NCBI GenBank assembly: GCA_902476475.1
Contig: CABSDO010000017.1
Location: 1-24,847, forward strand
Reading direction: 5' to 3'
Source of the DNA: an uncultured Collinsella sp.
GTDB lineage: Bacteria; Actinomycetota; Coriobacteriia; Coriobacteriales; Coriobacteriaceae
Length of the DNA stretch: 24,847 bases
In this document: positions 7,060-17,376 of the stretch, in pieces
How positions within the stretch are numbered: position 1 is the stretch's first letter
How the letters are laid out: each line of letters starts with the position of its first letter
Made by a program: the position numbers and the translations under genes
Notes under the pieces: model-generated
What the model saw: only the letters and a program-made list of their open reading frames with translations
Databases searched by the model: none
Told to the model about the DNA's origin: nothing

Positions 7060-8430
7060 TTACGCCACGCCGTCGCGGGCAAGCTCCTCGGCCAACGCCT
7101 CGGCAGGCATGGCCATAATCGTGTCGAGCTCGGCGTCCACCTCGGAAATACGCTTCACCTTGAGCTTGCGTACCAGATCACCGCGACACATCACGTGCGT
7201 CGGCTCACGCAGTGCGCACAGGTCATCGAGCGGGTTCTTGCGCGTCACCAGGATATCGGCAGCCTTGCCGCACTCGATCGTGCCGGTCTCGCCGTCCAGA
7301 CCCAACAGCTCGGCATTGACCTGCGTGGCCGTATGCAGCGCGAAGGCGTTGCTCACGCCGACATACTTGGCAAAATAGGCCACCTCACGCCACATGTCGT
7401 ACTGCGTCACGAACGGGCAGCTCGAGTCCGTACCCAGGCCCACCCTAATGCCGGCATCCAGTGCGGCACGAGCGCTCTCGATGATGCCCGAGCACACGAT
7501 GTCGCCGTTCTTCTTTTGCGTATCGGTCGAATGGGTCTTTTCCGGGTCGAGCAACACAAACGGCAGCGCCGGGCTGATGGTGCAGGTCACACTCGGCGCA
7601 CGTCCCTCGAGCTGCGTGCCCGCGGCGCCACGGTACAGCTCCAGGATCTCGGGCGTCAACGGAGCGCCGTGCTCAATCGTGTCAACGCCGGCCTCAAGCG
7701 CGGCCTTCACACCTTCGGTGCTCTCGACATGGGCCATGACCGGCAGCCCCGTGTCGTGGGCAGCCTTGCACGCCGCCGCGGCAACCTCGACTGGCATGCG
7801 CAGCACGCCCGGCTCGCCCACCCCGGTCGCATCGAACACGCCGCCCGTCACGAATAGCTTAATGACGTCGGCACCGCGCGCATACAGGTCTCGCACCCGC
7901 TCGGATGCCTCGACGGGGCTGTTGGCCACCTGGGCGAACAAGCCCGCGCCATGGCCGCCCGGCACCGTAACGCCCGTTCCCGGCGCCACCAGACGCGGAC
8001 CCTGATACTTGCCGGCGTCGATAGCATCGCGCACGGCCAGATCGGCAAACAGCGGATCGCCCGCGCCGCGCACCGTGGTCACGCCACTTGCCAGTTGTTG
8101 TTGGGCGCTGCCCTTAAGAATATGGCGCACGATGGCGCGCCCCACGGGATTATCGAGCTTCTTCATCAGCGCGCCCGCATCGCCCGCCGAAACCGGCTTG
8201 CCCGAACCGCACAGATGCACATGCATATTGATGAGGCCTGGCATGAGATACGCACCCGCCAGGTCGATAACCTCGGCACCCGCAGGCGCCTGCGCCACAG
8301 CACTCGGCCCCACCCACGTGATGACACCGCGCTCAACGGCCACGGCCATATCGGGTTGCGGCTCCATATGCTCCGAACCATCCAGAATGGTCGCATTGAT
8401 AAACAACGTGGAACGATCGGCAGACGCCAT
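7060..8430 (-). CDS. Metal-dependent amidohydrolase (imidazolonepropionase/prolidase-like)
   Basis: The product has 456 residues. ATG at 8430 is preceded on its strand by GAGGGAGGAG; longer in-frame extensions have no such site. It is an amidohydrolase-superfamily TIM-barrel enzyme: HVH metal ligands at H70 and H72, a candidate carboxylated lysine in VIKLFVTGGV (K191), H234 in MAHVES, H254 in GVDTIEHG, and the catalytic aspartate in GLGTDSS (D335). The layout matches the Xaa-Pro dipeptidase/imidazolonepropionase-like group that hydrolyses cyclic amides or acyl dipeptides. No signal peptide is seen, so it is predicted cytoplasmic. The gene stands alone between other minus-strand genes and no histidine-degradation genes are nearby, so hutI is not supported. 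The substrate cannot be told from sequence. Confidence 0.88.
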   Translation of the reverse strand: MASADRSTLFINATILDGSEHMEPQPDMAVAVERGVITWVGPSAVAQAPAGAEVIDLAGAYLMPGLINMHVHLCGSGKPVSAGDAGALMKKLDNPVGRAIVRHILKGSAQQQLASGVTTVRGAGDPLFADLAVRDAIDAGKYQGPRLVAPGTGVTVPGGHGAGLFAQVANSPVEASERVRDLYARGADVIKLFVTGGVFDATGVGEPGVLRMPVEVAAAACKAAHDTGLPVMAHVESTEGVKAALEAGVDTIEHGAPLTPEILELYRGAAGTQLEGRAPSVTCTISPALPFVLLDPEKTHSTDTQKKNGDIVCSGIIESARAALDAGIRVGLGTDSSCPFVTQYDMWREVAYFAKYVGVSNAFALHTATQVNAELLGLDGETGTIECGKAADILVTRKNPLDDLCALREPTHVMCRGDLVRKLKVKRISEVDAELDTIMAMPAEALAEELARDGVA

Positions 8431-8581
8431 ATCGAGCTCCTCCCTCACGATTAACTTGAACATTTGTCCATTATTATCCAGCGCGGCAGGGTTGCTGCGG
8501 ACATATCGGCTAACGGAGGGAAGAGGGGATGTGGGGGGACGGAATACGTTGCAGCCCCACCCCAGCAACATCAGGGGAATG

Positions 8582-8636
8582 TCTCGATCTCTAACAGTTA
8601 CGGGCCCAAACAGCCGCCAAACGTTACAGATTGAGA
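8582..8636. repeat. Single inverted pair of the 15-bp motif (array 2, degenerate)
   Basis: A copy with one change (TCTCGATCTCTAACA, 8582-8596) and an inverted copy (CGTTACAGATTGAGA, 8622-8636) are 40 bp apart start to start with a 25-nt gap. They lie 37 nt downstream of the stop of the minus-strand gene 8674-9381. CCCCACCCCAGCAA (8555-8568) flanks it, matching the flank of array 1. Confidence 0.85.
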
Positions 8637-8673
8637 CAAAGTCAGGGCAGCAGAGCGACCCCAGTAACATCCC

Positions 8674-9381
8674 CTACTCCCACTCCTGCTCGTAGATGTT
8701 GAGCGACTTTACGTACCGCCCCTGGGCGCCCATGATGTCGCGGACCAGACGCAAGAAGAAACTGATGCACGAGGTGTCAAAGCCATCCTGCAGGTCCTCC
8801 GGATGCACCGCACCAGGCCCATCGACCGCCGTGTCACTCAGGCGTGCGATGTCATACAGATAGAGTTGTCCCGCCGTCAGCCAGACATCGTCGACGCAGG
8901 CGAGGCGCACCGCAATCGCTCCGTCGCTCCAATGCTCCTTTTGCACGATATGTGGGTCGTAGGCGTCAAAGCGACGGTCGGTGCGCGTATCCTTCAGCAC
9001 GACCATGCCAGTCGCGGGATCCTTGTCCAAAATGCCAAAGCGCGAGAAATGCTGCGTGTCACGCACCTGCTTAAGTCGCCCGAGCGAAGCAGGAGAAATT
9101 GACGCTGGCGGCTCATCCACATACAGCTCCAACAGCGTCTTGCCGTGGTAATAGGGGCGCTCAAACAGCAGCCAATCGGTAAACGCCATGTTGTAGGCCA
9201 TGATTTCGTTTTGAGAAGGTTCCTCGCAATAGCTGAGCCACGGATCGACGATAATCTCGAACTGCTCGCGCGCCGGCTCCAGGAATTGAAACTTCCGCAG
9301 CATCCAAAAGTGAGCCATGTCGGCAATATCGTTGCCGACGGCTTCGGCCAGCTGTGCTCGGTCAAAAACTTGGTCAGTCAT
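8674..9381 (-). CDS. Conserved hypothetical protein, 235 aa
   Basis: ATG at 9381 is preceded by GAGGAGGATGCC on its strand, a strong ribosome site, and codon use is like the neighbours, so this is a real gene. The product is acidic, soluble in appearance, without signal peptide or membrane helices. It is rich in aromatic residues (MAHFWMLRKFQF, MAFTDWLLFERPYYHGKTLLELYV). I do not recognise a family or catalytic motif. It is followed by the degenerate repeat pair and the amidohydrolase on the same strand. No function is proposed. Confidence 0.8.
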   Translation of the reverse strand: MTDQVFDRAQLAEAVGNDIADMAHFWMLRKFQFLEPAREQFEIIVDPWLSYCEEPSQNEIMAYNMAFTDWLLFERPYYHGKTLLELYVDEPPASISPASLGRLKQVRDTQHFSRFGILDKDPATGMVVLKDTRTDRRFDAYDPHIVQKEHWSDGAIAVRLACVDDVWLTAGQLYLYDIARLSDTAVDGPGAVHPEDLQDGFDTSCISFFLRLVRDIMGAQGRYVKSLNIYEQEWE

Positions 9382-9670
9382 GGCATCCTCCTCAAACTGA
9401 TGGACCTCAATTTGAGCTTACGAGGAGGGCGAGCAACCGAGGCAAGCACGGGCAAAATAGGCCTTCGACTGCAAACCAGATGCTAACCAAACACTTGACG
9501 GGACACTTGACCGAATGAGCGCACCGCAAAGAAACCGCAGGTAGACATAGACAGCCAGCCCGCCCTTTTGAGCCAAATACCCGCAGCCACCACAGAAACA
9601 ACAGGTGACCACAGCCCAAGAAGTCGACAAATGAACACCCGTACGTCGACAAACGAGCAAATCACTCGCA
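9382..9670. other. Intergenic stretch with no supported gene
   Basis: This gap lies between the start of the 235-aa gene and the palindrome after gltD. Overlapping minus-strand frames of about 75-90 codons exist, but they are Cys/Trp/Leu-rich, have no clear ribosome site and match no family I know. A short near-repeat CACTTGAC(G/C)G occurs twice near 9492-9514. It may hold the promoter of the minus-strand gene and decayed sequence. Confidence 0.5.
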
Positions 9671-9723
9671 AAGAGTGTCCCCAACGACTAGACAAAAAAT
9701 GACTAGTCATTGGGGACGCTCTT
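9671..9723. repeat. 53-bp palindrome downstream of gltD
   Basis: AAGAGTGTCCCCAACGACTAG (9671-9691) pairs with the complementary arm 9703-9723 with two wobble positions, around an A-rich 11-nt loop. The inner part contains a perfect AATGACTAGTCATT palindrome. It starts 11 nt beyond the gltD stop on the minus strand, so it could serve as a transcript end or be a dispersed element. The arms share GTCCCC with other palindromes in the window. Confidence 0.8.
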
Positions 9724-9734
9724 AAATGACTACT

Positions 9735-11200
<1,466 letters not shown>

Positions 11201-11205
11201 GGCAC

Positions 11206-14200
11206 TTACGCCTCCTTCTTGGTCGAAGCAACAGAGCTGGCAGCCACGGACGCAGCGCCCGCAGCACCGCCCGCGACATCAAAGCGAGCGACATCCGCGG
11301 CGCTCGCGCGACCGGTCACGATGTCAAACGCCAGCTCCTCGGCCTGCGCATGCGTCTTGCCCACGGCCTCGGCCGCAGCGACAATCGCCAGCACGCGCTC
11401 GTACTCGGTCGGAATGACCTTCACAAAGTGCTTGCTCATCGTCTCAAAGCTGTAGAGCAGCTTAATGCCGCGCGGGCTCTGCGTCGCGTCCACGTGCTCC
11501 TGGATGAGCTCGCGAATCTGCGCCAGCTCGCCGGCCGTCGGGGCCTTGAGCTCAACGCTCTCGTGGTTCACGCGCGCACTGAGTGTGCCGTACTGGTCAA
11601 AGACATAGGCCACGCCGCCTGTCATGCCGGCGGCAAAATTCTGCCCGACCTCACCCAGGATGAGCGCCAGACCGCCCGTCATGTACTCGCAGCCATGGTT
11701 GCCGCAGCCCTCGACCACCACGGTGGCACCGGAGTTGCGCACGGCAAAACGCTGGCCGGCAAGACCGTTAATGAAGCCGCGGCCGCTCGTGGCACCAAAG
11801 AACGCAACGTTGCCCACGATGATGTTCTCGTCGAACTTGTAGGTCGCATGCGGGTTGGGGCGTACCGACACCTCGCCGCCCGAAAGGCCCTTGCCAAAGT
11901 AGTCGTTGGCGTCGCCGCACACGTTGAGCGTAATGCCGCGCGGCAGGAAGGCGCCAAAGCTCTGACCTGCCGAACCATCGCAATCGATGGTGATGGAGCC
12001 GGCGGGCAGGCCCTCGGGATGCGCCTTGGTCACCGCGTTGCCCAGGATGGTGCCCACGCAGCGGTTGACGTTGGCGATATCGGCGCGGAAACGAATCGGA
12101 CGCAGGTGCGCACGGGCATCGGCCGTATAGGGCACAAACAACGTGGAGTCGAGCGTCTTGTCGAGTTCGCTGTCCGCGGCCATCTGCGGCAGGAAGTGGC
12201 GACCGTCGGCGCCCGGAATATGGGCACCGAACTCGCAGGTCGCGCTCGCCAGCACGGGCGACAGATCGAGCAGGTTTGCTTTGCGGTTACCCGGGACCTC
12301 GATCTGGCGCAGGCACTCGGGATGGCCGACCATCTCGTCGACGGTGCGGAAGCCCAGGCTCGCCATGACCTCGCGCAGCTGCTCGGCAACAAAAAGCATA
12401 AAGTGCTCAACGTGCTCGGGCTTGCCGCGGAAGCCGCGACGCAGACGGCAGTTTTGTGTAGCGATGCCGGCCGGGCAGGTGTCCTGCTGGCAGTCGCGCT
12501 GCATGAGGCAACCCATGGAGATGAGCGGCATGGTCGCAAAACCAAACTCCTCGGCGCCCAACAGGCAGGCGACGGCGACATCGGTGCCGTCCATGAGCTT
12601 GCCGTCGGCCTCGAGCACCACGCGTGAGCGCAGGCCGTTTTGCAGCAGTGTCTGCTGGGCCTCGGCAAGGCCAAGCTCCAGCGGCAGGCCGGCGTGCCAA
12701 ATGGAATCACGTGCAGCGGCACCCGAGCCGCCATTGTGGCCGCTGATCAAGATCTTGTCGGCAGCACCCTTGGCCACACCGGTGGCGATGGTGCCGACGC
12801 CGGCCTCGCTGACCAGCTTGACCGACACGCGCGCGCCGGGGTTGGCGTTCTTAAGATCGAAGATCAGCTCCGCCAGGTCCTCGATGGAGTAGATGTCGTG
12901 GTGCGGCGGAGGCGAGATCAGGCCGATGCCGGGCGTGGACTGACGGACCTCGGAGATCCAGGGATAGACCTTCTTGCCGGGCAGGTGGCCGCCCTCGCCG
13001 GGCTTGGCGCCCTGCGCCATCTTAATCTGGATCTCAAAGGCACTGCAAAGATAGCGGCTCGTCACGCCAAAGCGCGCACTTGCCACCTGCTTGATTGCGG
13101 AGTTCTTGGAGTCGCCGTTGGCCAGCGGGGTCTCGCGACGCGGATCCTCACCGCCCTCGCCCGAGTTGGAACGGCCGTGCAGGCGGTTCATGGCGATGGC
13201 CATGCACTCGTGTGCCTCTTTGCTAATAGAGCCATACGACATGGCGCCGGTGTTAAAGCGGCGGACGATGTTGAGCGCGGGCTCGACCTCGTCAAGCGCC
13301 ACCGGAGTACGGCCGCTGGCATCAAAGTCGAGCAAGTCGCGCAGGCGCACGGCACGGCCGGTGCGGTGCAGGCGAGCGCTGTACTCCTTAAAGGTATCGT
13401 AGCTGTCCTCGCGGCAGGCGGTCTGCAGCAGGTAGACGGTCTGGGGGTCGATGAGGTGATCCTCGCCGCCGAGCGGGCGCCACTTGGTCAGGCCCAGCGT
13501 GGGCAGCTGATCGGGAGCCGGGCTCTTAAGGATGGCAAGTGCAGCGTCATAGCGCTCATTCTGCTCGCGCTCAACGTCCTCGACACCCATACCGCCCACA
13601 CGGCTCACCGTACCGGCGAAGTACGCGTTGACGAACTCCGGCGTAAAGCCCACGGCCTCGAAGATCTGCGCGGAGTGGTAGCTCTGCACCGTGGAGATAC
13701 CCATCTTGGACATGATGGAGACGATGCCGGCGGTCGCAGCCTTGTTGTAGTTGGCGATGCCCTGCTCGGCCGTCACGTCCAAGTCGCCGCGCGCCGCCAG
13801 ATCGCGGATGCACGCATGTGCGTTGTACGGATAGATGCCGCTCGCGGAGTAGCCCACCAGTGCCGCAAAGTCGTGCGGGGACACGGCGTCGCCGCACTCC
13901 ACCACGATGTCGGCAAAGGTACGCACGCCGGCGCGGATCAGGTGGTTGTGCACGCAGCCCACGGCGAGCAGCGACGGCACGGGCACCTCGCCCACAGCGG
14001 CACGATCGCTCAACACCACGATGTTCACGCCGTCGCGGACCGCAGCCTCAACGTCCTCTGCAAGCTGCTTGAGCGCAGCCTGCAGCGCGCCCTCACCCGC
14101 GTCGCGGCGGTACACGGCACGGAATCGGCGGGTCTTAAAGCCAACACGGTCAATCGCGCAAATGCGATCGAACTCCTCCTCGCTCAGCAGCGGGCGCTCC

Positions 14201-15903
14201 AGGCGCACCAGCTGACAGGCCGTACGGGAGTCCTCGAGCAGGTTGCCGTGGTTGCCCAGGTAGAGCGTGGTCGAAGTCACCATATGCTCGCGCAGGGCGT
14301 CGATCGGCGGGTTCGTGACCTGGGCGAACAACTGATAGAAGTAGTCAAAGAACGAGCGCGTCTTCTTGGACAGGCAGGCCAGCGGCGCATCGATGCCCAT
14401 CGAAGCGAGCGGTGCCTTGCCCTGCTGGGCCATGGGACGCACGACCTCGTCGACGTCATCCCAGTGATAGCCGAGCTTGGCCATGCGCACGGCGGCGGGC
14501 ACCTCGGCGTCCTCGGCGGGCGTTGCCGTGGCAGGCCTATCGAGCGCGTCGACGGTCAGCGTCTCCTCGGCAATCCAGTCGCGGTAGGGCTTTTCCTTGG
14601 CATAGCGGGCGCGCAGCTCGTCGTTGTAGATCACGCGGCCGCGGGCAAAATCGACCTCGAGCATCTGGCCCGGCCCCAGACAGCCGCTCGTCAGGATGTT
14701 CTCGGGGCTCACCTCGATGGTGCCCACCTCGCTTGCCAGCATAAAGCGACCGTCGCGCGTCACATAGTAGCGGGCGGGACGCAAGCCGTTACGGTCGAGG
14801 GCGGCACCCAGCGTGCGACCGTCGGTAAAGGCGATGGCCGCCGGGCCATCCCACGGCTCCATGAGCATGGACTGGTAAGCGTCGTAGGCGCGGCGCTCCT
14901 CACTCAGGCTGTCGTTGTGGTCCCACGGCTCGGGCAGCAGCATGGATGCGGCACGCGTGAGCGGGCGACCGTTCATGACTAGGAACTCAAGCACATTGTC
15001 CAGAATCGCGGAGTCGGAGCCCTCGCGGTTGATGATGGGCATCACGCGCTCAAGATCGTGCTGCAGCACGGGGCTGTACAGGTTGGGTTCGCGGGCGCGG
15101 ATCCAGTTGACGTTACCCTTGAGGGTGTTGATCTCGCCGTTGTGGATGATAAAGCGGTTGGGGTGCGCGCGCTCCCAGCTGGGCGTGGTGTTGGTGGAGT
15201 AGCGCGAGTGGACGAGTGCCACGGCCGTTTTGACGGCGGCGTCGTTGAGGTCGATGAAGAAGCGGCGCATCTGCGTGGCCACAAGCATGCCTTTGTACAC
15301 GATGGTGCGCGAGCTCATGGAGCAGACGTAGAAAATCTTGTCGCGCAGGGCAAACTCGGCGTCGGCCTTCTTCTCGATGGTGCGGCGGCACACGTACAGG
15401 CGGCGCTCGAATGCGTCGCCGGCCGGCGTGTCGTCGGGGCGGCCCAGAAAGGCCTGCAGGATGGTAGGCATGCAGGCGCGGGCCGTCTCGCCCAAATCGT
15501 GCGGGTCGACCGGCACCTCGCGCCAAAAGAGCAGCGGCACCCCAACCTCGGCGCAGCCCTCCTCAAACACGCGACGGGCATCCTCTACGCCCTTGTCGTC
15601 CTGCGGGAAGAACAGCATGGCCACACCATAGTCGCCCTCTGCCGGCAGAATCTGGCCGCACTTTTGGGCCTCTTTACGGAAAAAGTGATGCGGAACCTGG
15701 AACAGGATTCCGGCGCCGTCGCCGGTGTTCTTCTCGAGTCCGGTGCCGCCGCGGTGCTCCAAGTTGACCAGAATGGACAGTGCGTCGTCCAGAATCTGGT
15801 GATGGCGCTCGCCGTTGATATCGGCAAGCGCGCCGATGCCACACGCATCGTGGTCGAATTCGGGGCGATAAAGGCCCTGCTGCTGAGCGGAATCTGCCTG
15901 CAT
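11206..15903 (-). CDS. gltB: Glutamate synthase large subunit GltB
   Basis: The 1565-residue product converts glutamine plus 2-oxoglutarate to two glutamates. The N-terminus holds the class II glutaminase domain, whose nucleophile should be Cys21 in FDHDACGIGAL after removal of 20 residues. The central and FMN-binding synthase domains follow (SYGSISKEAHECMAIAMNRL, GEGGEDPRR, KPGEGGHLPG), then the 3Fe-4S cysteines C1132, C1138 and C1143 in CLMQRDCQQDTC, and a C-terminal glycine-rich beta-helix. The length is normal. ATG 15903 is preceded by AGGGGAGGA. It heads an operon with gltD. The long open frames on the opposite strand are codon shadows. Confidence 0.97.
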   Translation of the reverse strand: MQADSAQQQGLYRPEFDHDACGIGALADINGERHHQILDDALSILVNLEHRGGTGLEKNTGDGAGILFQVPHHFFRKEAQKCGQILPAEGDYGVAMLFFPQDDKGVEDARRVFEEGCAEVGVPLLFWREVPVDPHDLGETARACMPTILQAFLGRPDDTPAGDAFERRLYVCRRTIEKKADAEFALRDKIFYVCSMSSRTIVYKGMLVATQMRRFFIDLNDAAVKTAVALVHSRYSTNTTPSWERAHPNRFIIHNGEINTLKGNVNWIRAREPNLYSPVLQHDLERVMPIINREGSDSAILDNVLEFLVMNGRPLTRAASMLLPEPWDHNDSLSEERRAYDAYQSMLMEPWDGPAAIAFTDGRTLGAALDRNGLRPARYYVTRDGRFMLASEVGTIEVSPENILTSGCLGPGQMLEVDFARGRVIYNDELRARYAKEKPYRDWIAEETLTVDALDRPATATPAEDAEVPAAVRMAKLGYHWDDVDEVVRPMAQQGKAPLASMGIDAPLACLSKKTRSFFDYFYQLFAQVTNPPIDALREHMVTSTTLYLGNHGNLLEDSRTACQLVRLERPLLSEEEFDRICAIDRVGFKTRRFRAVYRRDAGEGALQAALKQLAEDVEAAVRDGVNIVVLSDRAAVGEVPVPSLLAVGCVHNHLIRAGVRTFADIVVECGDAVSPHDFAALVGYSASGIYPYNAHACIRDLAARGDLDVTAEQGIANYNKAATAGIVSIMSKMGISTVQSYHSAQIFEAVGFTPEFVNAYFAGTVSRVGGMGVEDVEREQNERYDAALAILKSPAPDQLPTLGLTKWRPLGGEDHLIDPQTVYLLQTACREDSYDTFKEYSARLHRTGRAVRLRDLLDFDASGRTPVALDEVEPALNIVRRFNTGAMSYGSISKEAHECMAIAMNRLHGRSNSGEGGEDPRRETPLANGDSKNSAIKQVASARFGVTSRYLCSAFEIQIKMAQGAKPGEGGHLPGKKVYPWISEVRQSTPGIGLISPPPHHDIYSIEDLAELIFDLKNANPGARVSVKLVSEAGVGTIATGVAKGAADKILISGHNGGSGAAARDSIWHAGLPLELGLAEAQQTLLQNGLRSRVVLEADGKLMDGTDVAVACLLGAEEFGFATMPLISMGCLMQRDCQQDTCPAGIATQNCRLRRGFRGKPEHVEHFMLFVAEQLREVMASLGFRTVDEMVGHPECLRQIEVPGNRKANLLDLSPVLASATCEFGAHIPGADGRHFLPQMAADSELDKTLDSTLFVPYTADARAHLRPIRFRADIANVNRCVGTILGNAVTKAHPEGLPAGSITIDCDGSAGQSFGAFLPRGITLNVCGDANDYFGKGLSGGEVSVRPNPHATYKFDENIIVGNVAFFGATSGRGFINGLAGQRFAVRNSGATVVVEGCGNHGCEYMTGGLALILGEVGQNFAAGMTGGVAYVFDQYGTLSARVNHESVELKAPTAGELAQIRELIQEHVDATQSPRGIKLLYSFETMSKHFVKVIPTEYERVLAIVAAAEAVGKTHAQAEELAFDIVTGRASAADVARFDVAGGAAGAASVAASSVASTKKEA

Positions 15904-16031
15904 CGCGATCCTCCCCTTGGTGTTAGACAGTCAGTTGAATAGGCATACTAGAAGCATCACCGGCCCGTTGTGTTTCCCGCCCGTTTCGAAACAATCGCGT
16001 AACGCACACCGACCATCAACGTCTTGCTATC
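15904..16031. promoter_or_regulatory. gltB side of the gltB/gpmA divergent region
   Basis: The region must carry the gltB promoter on the minus strand. A TAGTAT-like hexamer lies near 15945-15950, but I see no convincing -35 partner. A TTTCGAAA palindrome lies near 15983-15990. The 624-nt gap to gpmA is otherwise occupied by a 65-bp palindrome and the 16254-16388 array; no gene is supported. Confidence 0.3.
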
Positions 16032-16096
16032 AAACATGTACGTCAGCCCCCAAACATGTCGAAATTTGACATCTTTGGAGGCTGACGTACACGTTT
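16032..16096. repeat. 65-bp nested palindrome in the gltB/gpmA gap
   Basis: Outer arms 16032-16048 and 16080-16096 pair with one mismatch (core GTACGTCAGCC with GGCTGACGTAC). Inside, CCAAA pairs with TTTGG and ATGTC with GACAT around GAAATTT, so almost the whole segment can fold into one stem. It differs from the 15-bp motif arrays. A dispersed element or a regulator site are both possible. Confidence 0.8.
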
Positions 16097-16253
16097 TAGT
16101 GCAGGGACAGCCGGCACATATGCATCTGGCCCCTTTGAATCATTCTGGAAACAAGGGCCATGCGGACTTTTGCATGATGGGGCTCGACACAGCAGGCCTC
16201 AAGGGCGGCAACAAGACGCCCAAGTTCGGCCTGTAAGCTCACCGCTTCAAACA

Positions 16254-16388
16254 TCTCAATCTGTAACAGGAAGACCCAATTTTGGCGCCTAGATGTTACA
16301 GATTGAGATTTTCTGCGGGACGGTTTTAGTTTGTCTCGATCTGTAACACCTAGGCCCAATTTCCATCCCTAGTTGTTACAGATCGAGA
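16254..16388. repeat. Array of four alternating 15-bp motifs at 40-bp pitch (array 3)
   Basis: Motif copies start at 16254 (+), 16294 (inverted), 16334 (+) and 16374 (inverted), each exactly 40 bp apart with 25-nt gaps. Both inverted pairs have perfect 15-bp arms; the first pair uses the CAATC/GATTG variant and the second CGATC/GATCG. This array lies upstream of gpmA and not directly behind a stop codon. Confidence 0.95.
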
Positions 16389-16527
16389 CATTTCGGCAGC
16401 CCCCCTTCACCATCCCATTCAAATAGAACAATTTTGTTAGTCTTGGTTAACTTTTAAGCTTAAAACGGGTATCCTTTGCGGCGTCAAGCAAACGGCACGC
16501 ACACCGTGCCAGATCAAGGAGGCCCCT

Positions 16528-17301
16528 ATGGCGCACCAAGCAGACCAGCAGACGATGCAACTCGTCCTTATCCGTCACGGAGAGTCCGAGTGGAACAAGC
16601 TCAACCTGTTCACCGGTTGGACCGATGTCGAGCTCACCGACACGGGCCGCGAAGAGGCGGCGGCAGGCGGCCGCGCCCTCAAAGAAGCCGGTTTCGACTT
16701 TGACGTCTGCTACACTTCGCGTCTCAAGCGCGCGATCCACACCCTCAACATCGTGCTCGGCCAAATGGATCGCGAGTAGCTGCCCGTCATCAAATCCTGG
16801 AAGCTCAACGAGCGCCACTACGGTGCGTTGCAGGGTCTCAACAAGGCCGATGCCGCCGCGGAGCACGGCGACGAACAGGTGCTCATCTGGCGCCGCTCCT
16901 TCGATGTCTGCCCGCCGGCACTCGAGCCGGACGACGCGCGCGACCCCCACACCCAGGAGCAATACCGCGACGTCGCGCCCGATCAGCTGCCCTATACCGA
17001 GTGCCTCAAGGGCACGATCGCCCGCGCCTGGCCCTATTTCGAAGACGAGATTCGCCCCCAGATGCTCGCCGGCAAGCGCGTACTCATCGCCGCACACGGC
17101 AACTCCCTGCGCTCACTCGTCATGAAGCTCGAGCACCTCACGCCCGAGGAGATCCTCAAGGTCAACATCCCCACCGGCGTGCCGCTCGTCTACACCTTCG
17201 ACACCGATTTCAACGTCCTCGACAAGCGCTACATCGGCGACCCGGCGACCATCGCCGCCAAGATCGACGCCGTGGCCAATCAGGGCAAAGCACACAAGTA
17301 G
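16528..17301 (+). pseudogene. gpmA: Phosphoglycerate mutase (2,3-BPG-dependent) with in-frame amber codon
   Basis: The enzyme interconverts 3- and 2-phosphoglycerate in glycolysis. ATG 16528 follows AAGGAGG. The phosphohistidine motif LIRHGESEWN (H17), NLFTGWTDVELT, SRLKRAIHT, ERHYGALQGLNK and the second catalytic histidine in AAHGNSLR (H190) are all in one frame and in the family order, spanning 257 codons. Codon 84 is TAG, in DRE-stop-LPVIKSWKLNERHYG; relatives have Trp there (AWLPVEKSW in E. coli), so TGG to TAG by one base explains it. The 83-residue product would lack half of the active site. No ribosome site supports restart downstream. It could be a real nonsense allele or a sequence error; another gpm gene elsewhere could cover the loss. 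Confidence 0.92.
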
Positions 17302-17376
17302 CCCCAACCCAAAACCGACGCGTGGCGCCGCACGGCCCAGATGCGACGTCACGCCGCCCATACACAGGAGCGCACC

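Noticed and set aside
9407..9710. Overlapping minus-strand frames of 75-88 codons
   Set aside because: Odd composition, no ribosome site, no family resemblance, and one runs into the palindrome.
12640..14982. 780-codon open frame antisense to gltB
   Set aside because: GltB on the other strand is unambiguous with all motifs; the antisense product matches nothing and lacks a credible ribosome site.
16777..16779. TAG read as an amino acid (recoding or suppression)
   Set aside because: TAG is the commonest natural stop among genes here, so general readthrough would extend many proteins.
16828..17301. Separate downstream gene after the gpmA amber codon
   Set aside because: It continues the same frame and protein family, has no ribosome site, and its first possible start falls inside the conserved ERHYGALQGLNK region.
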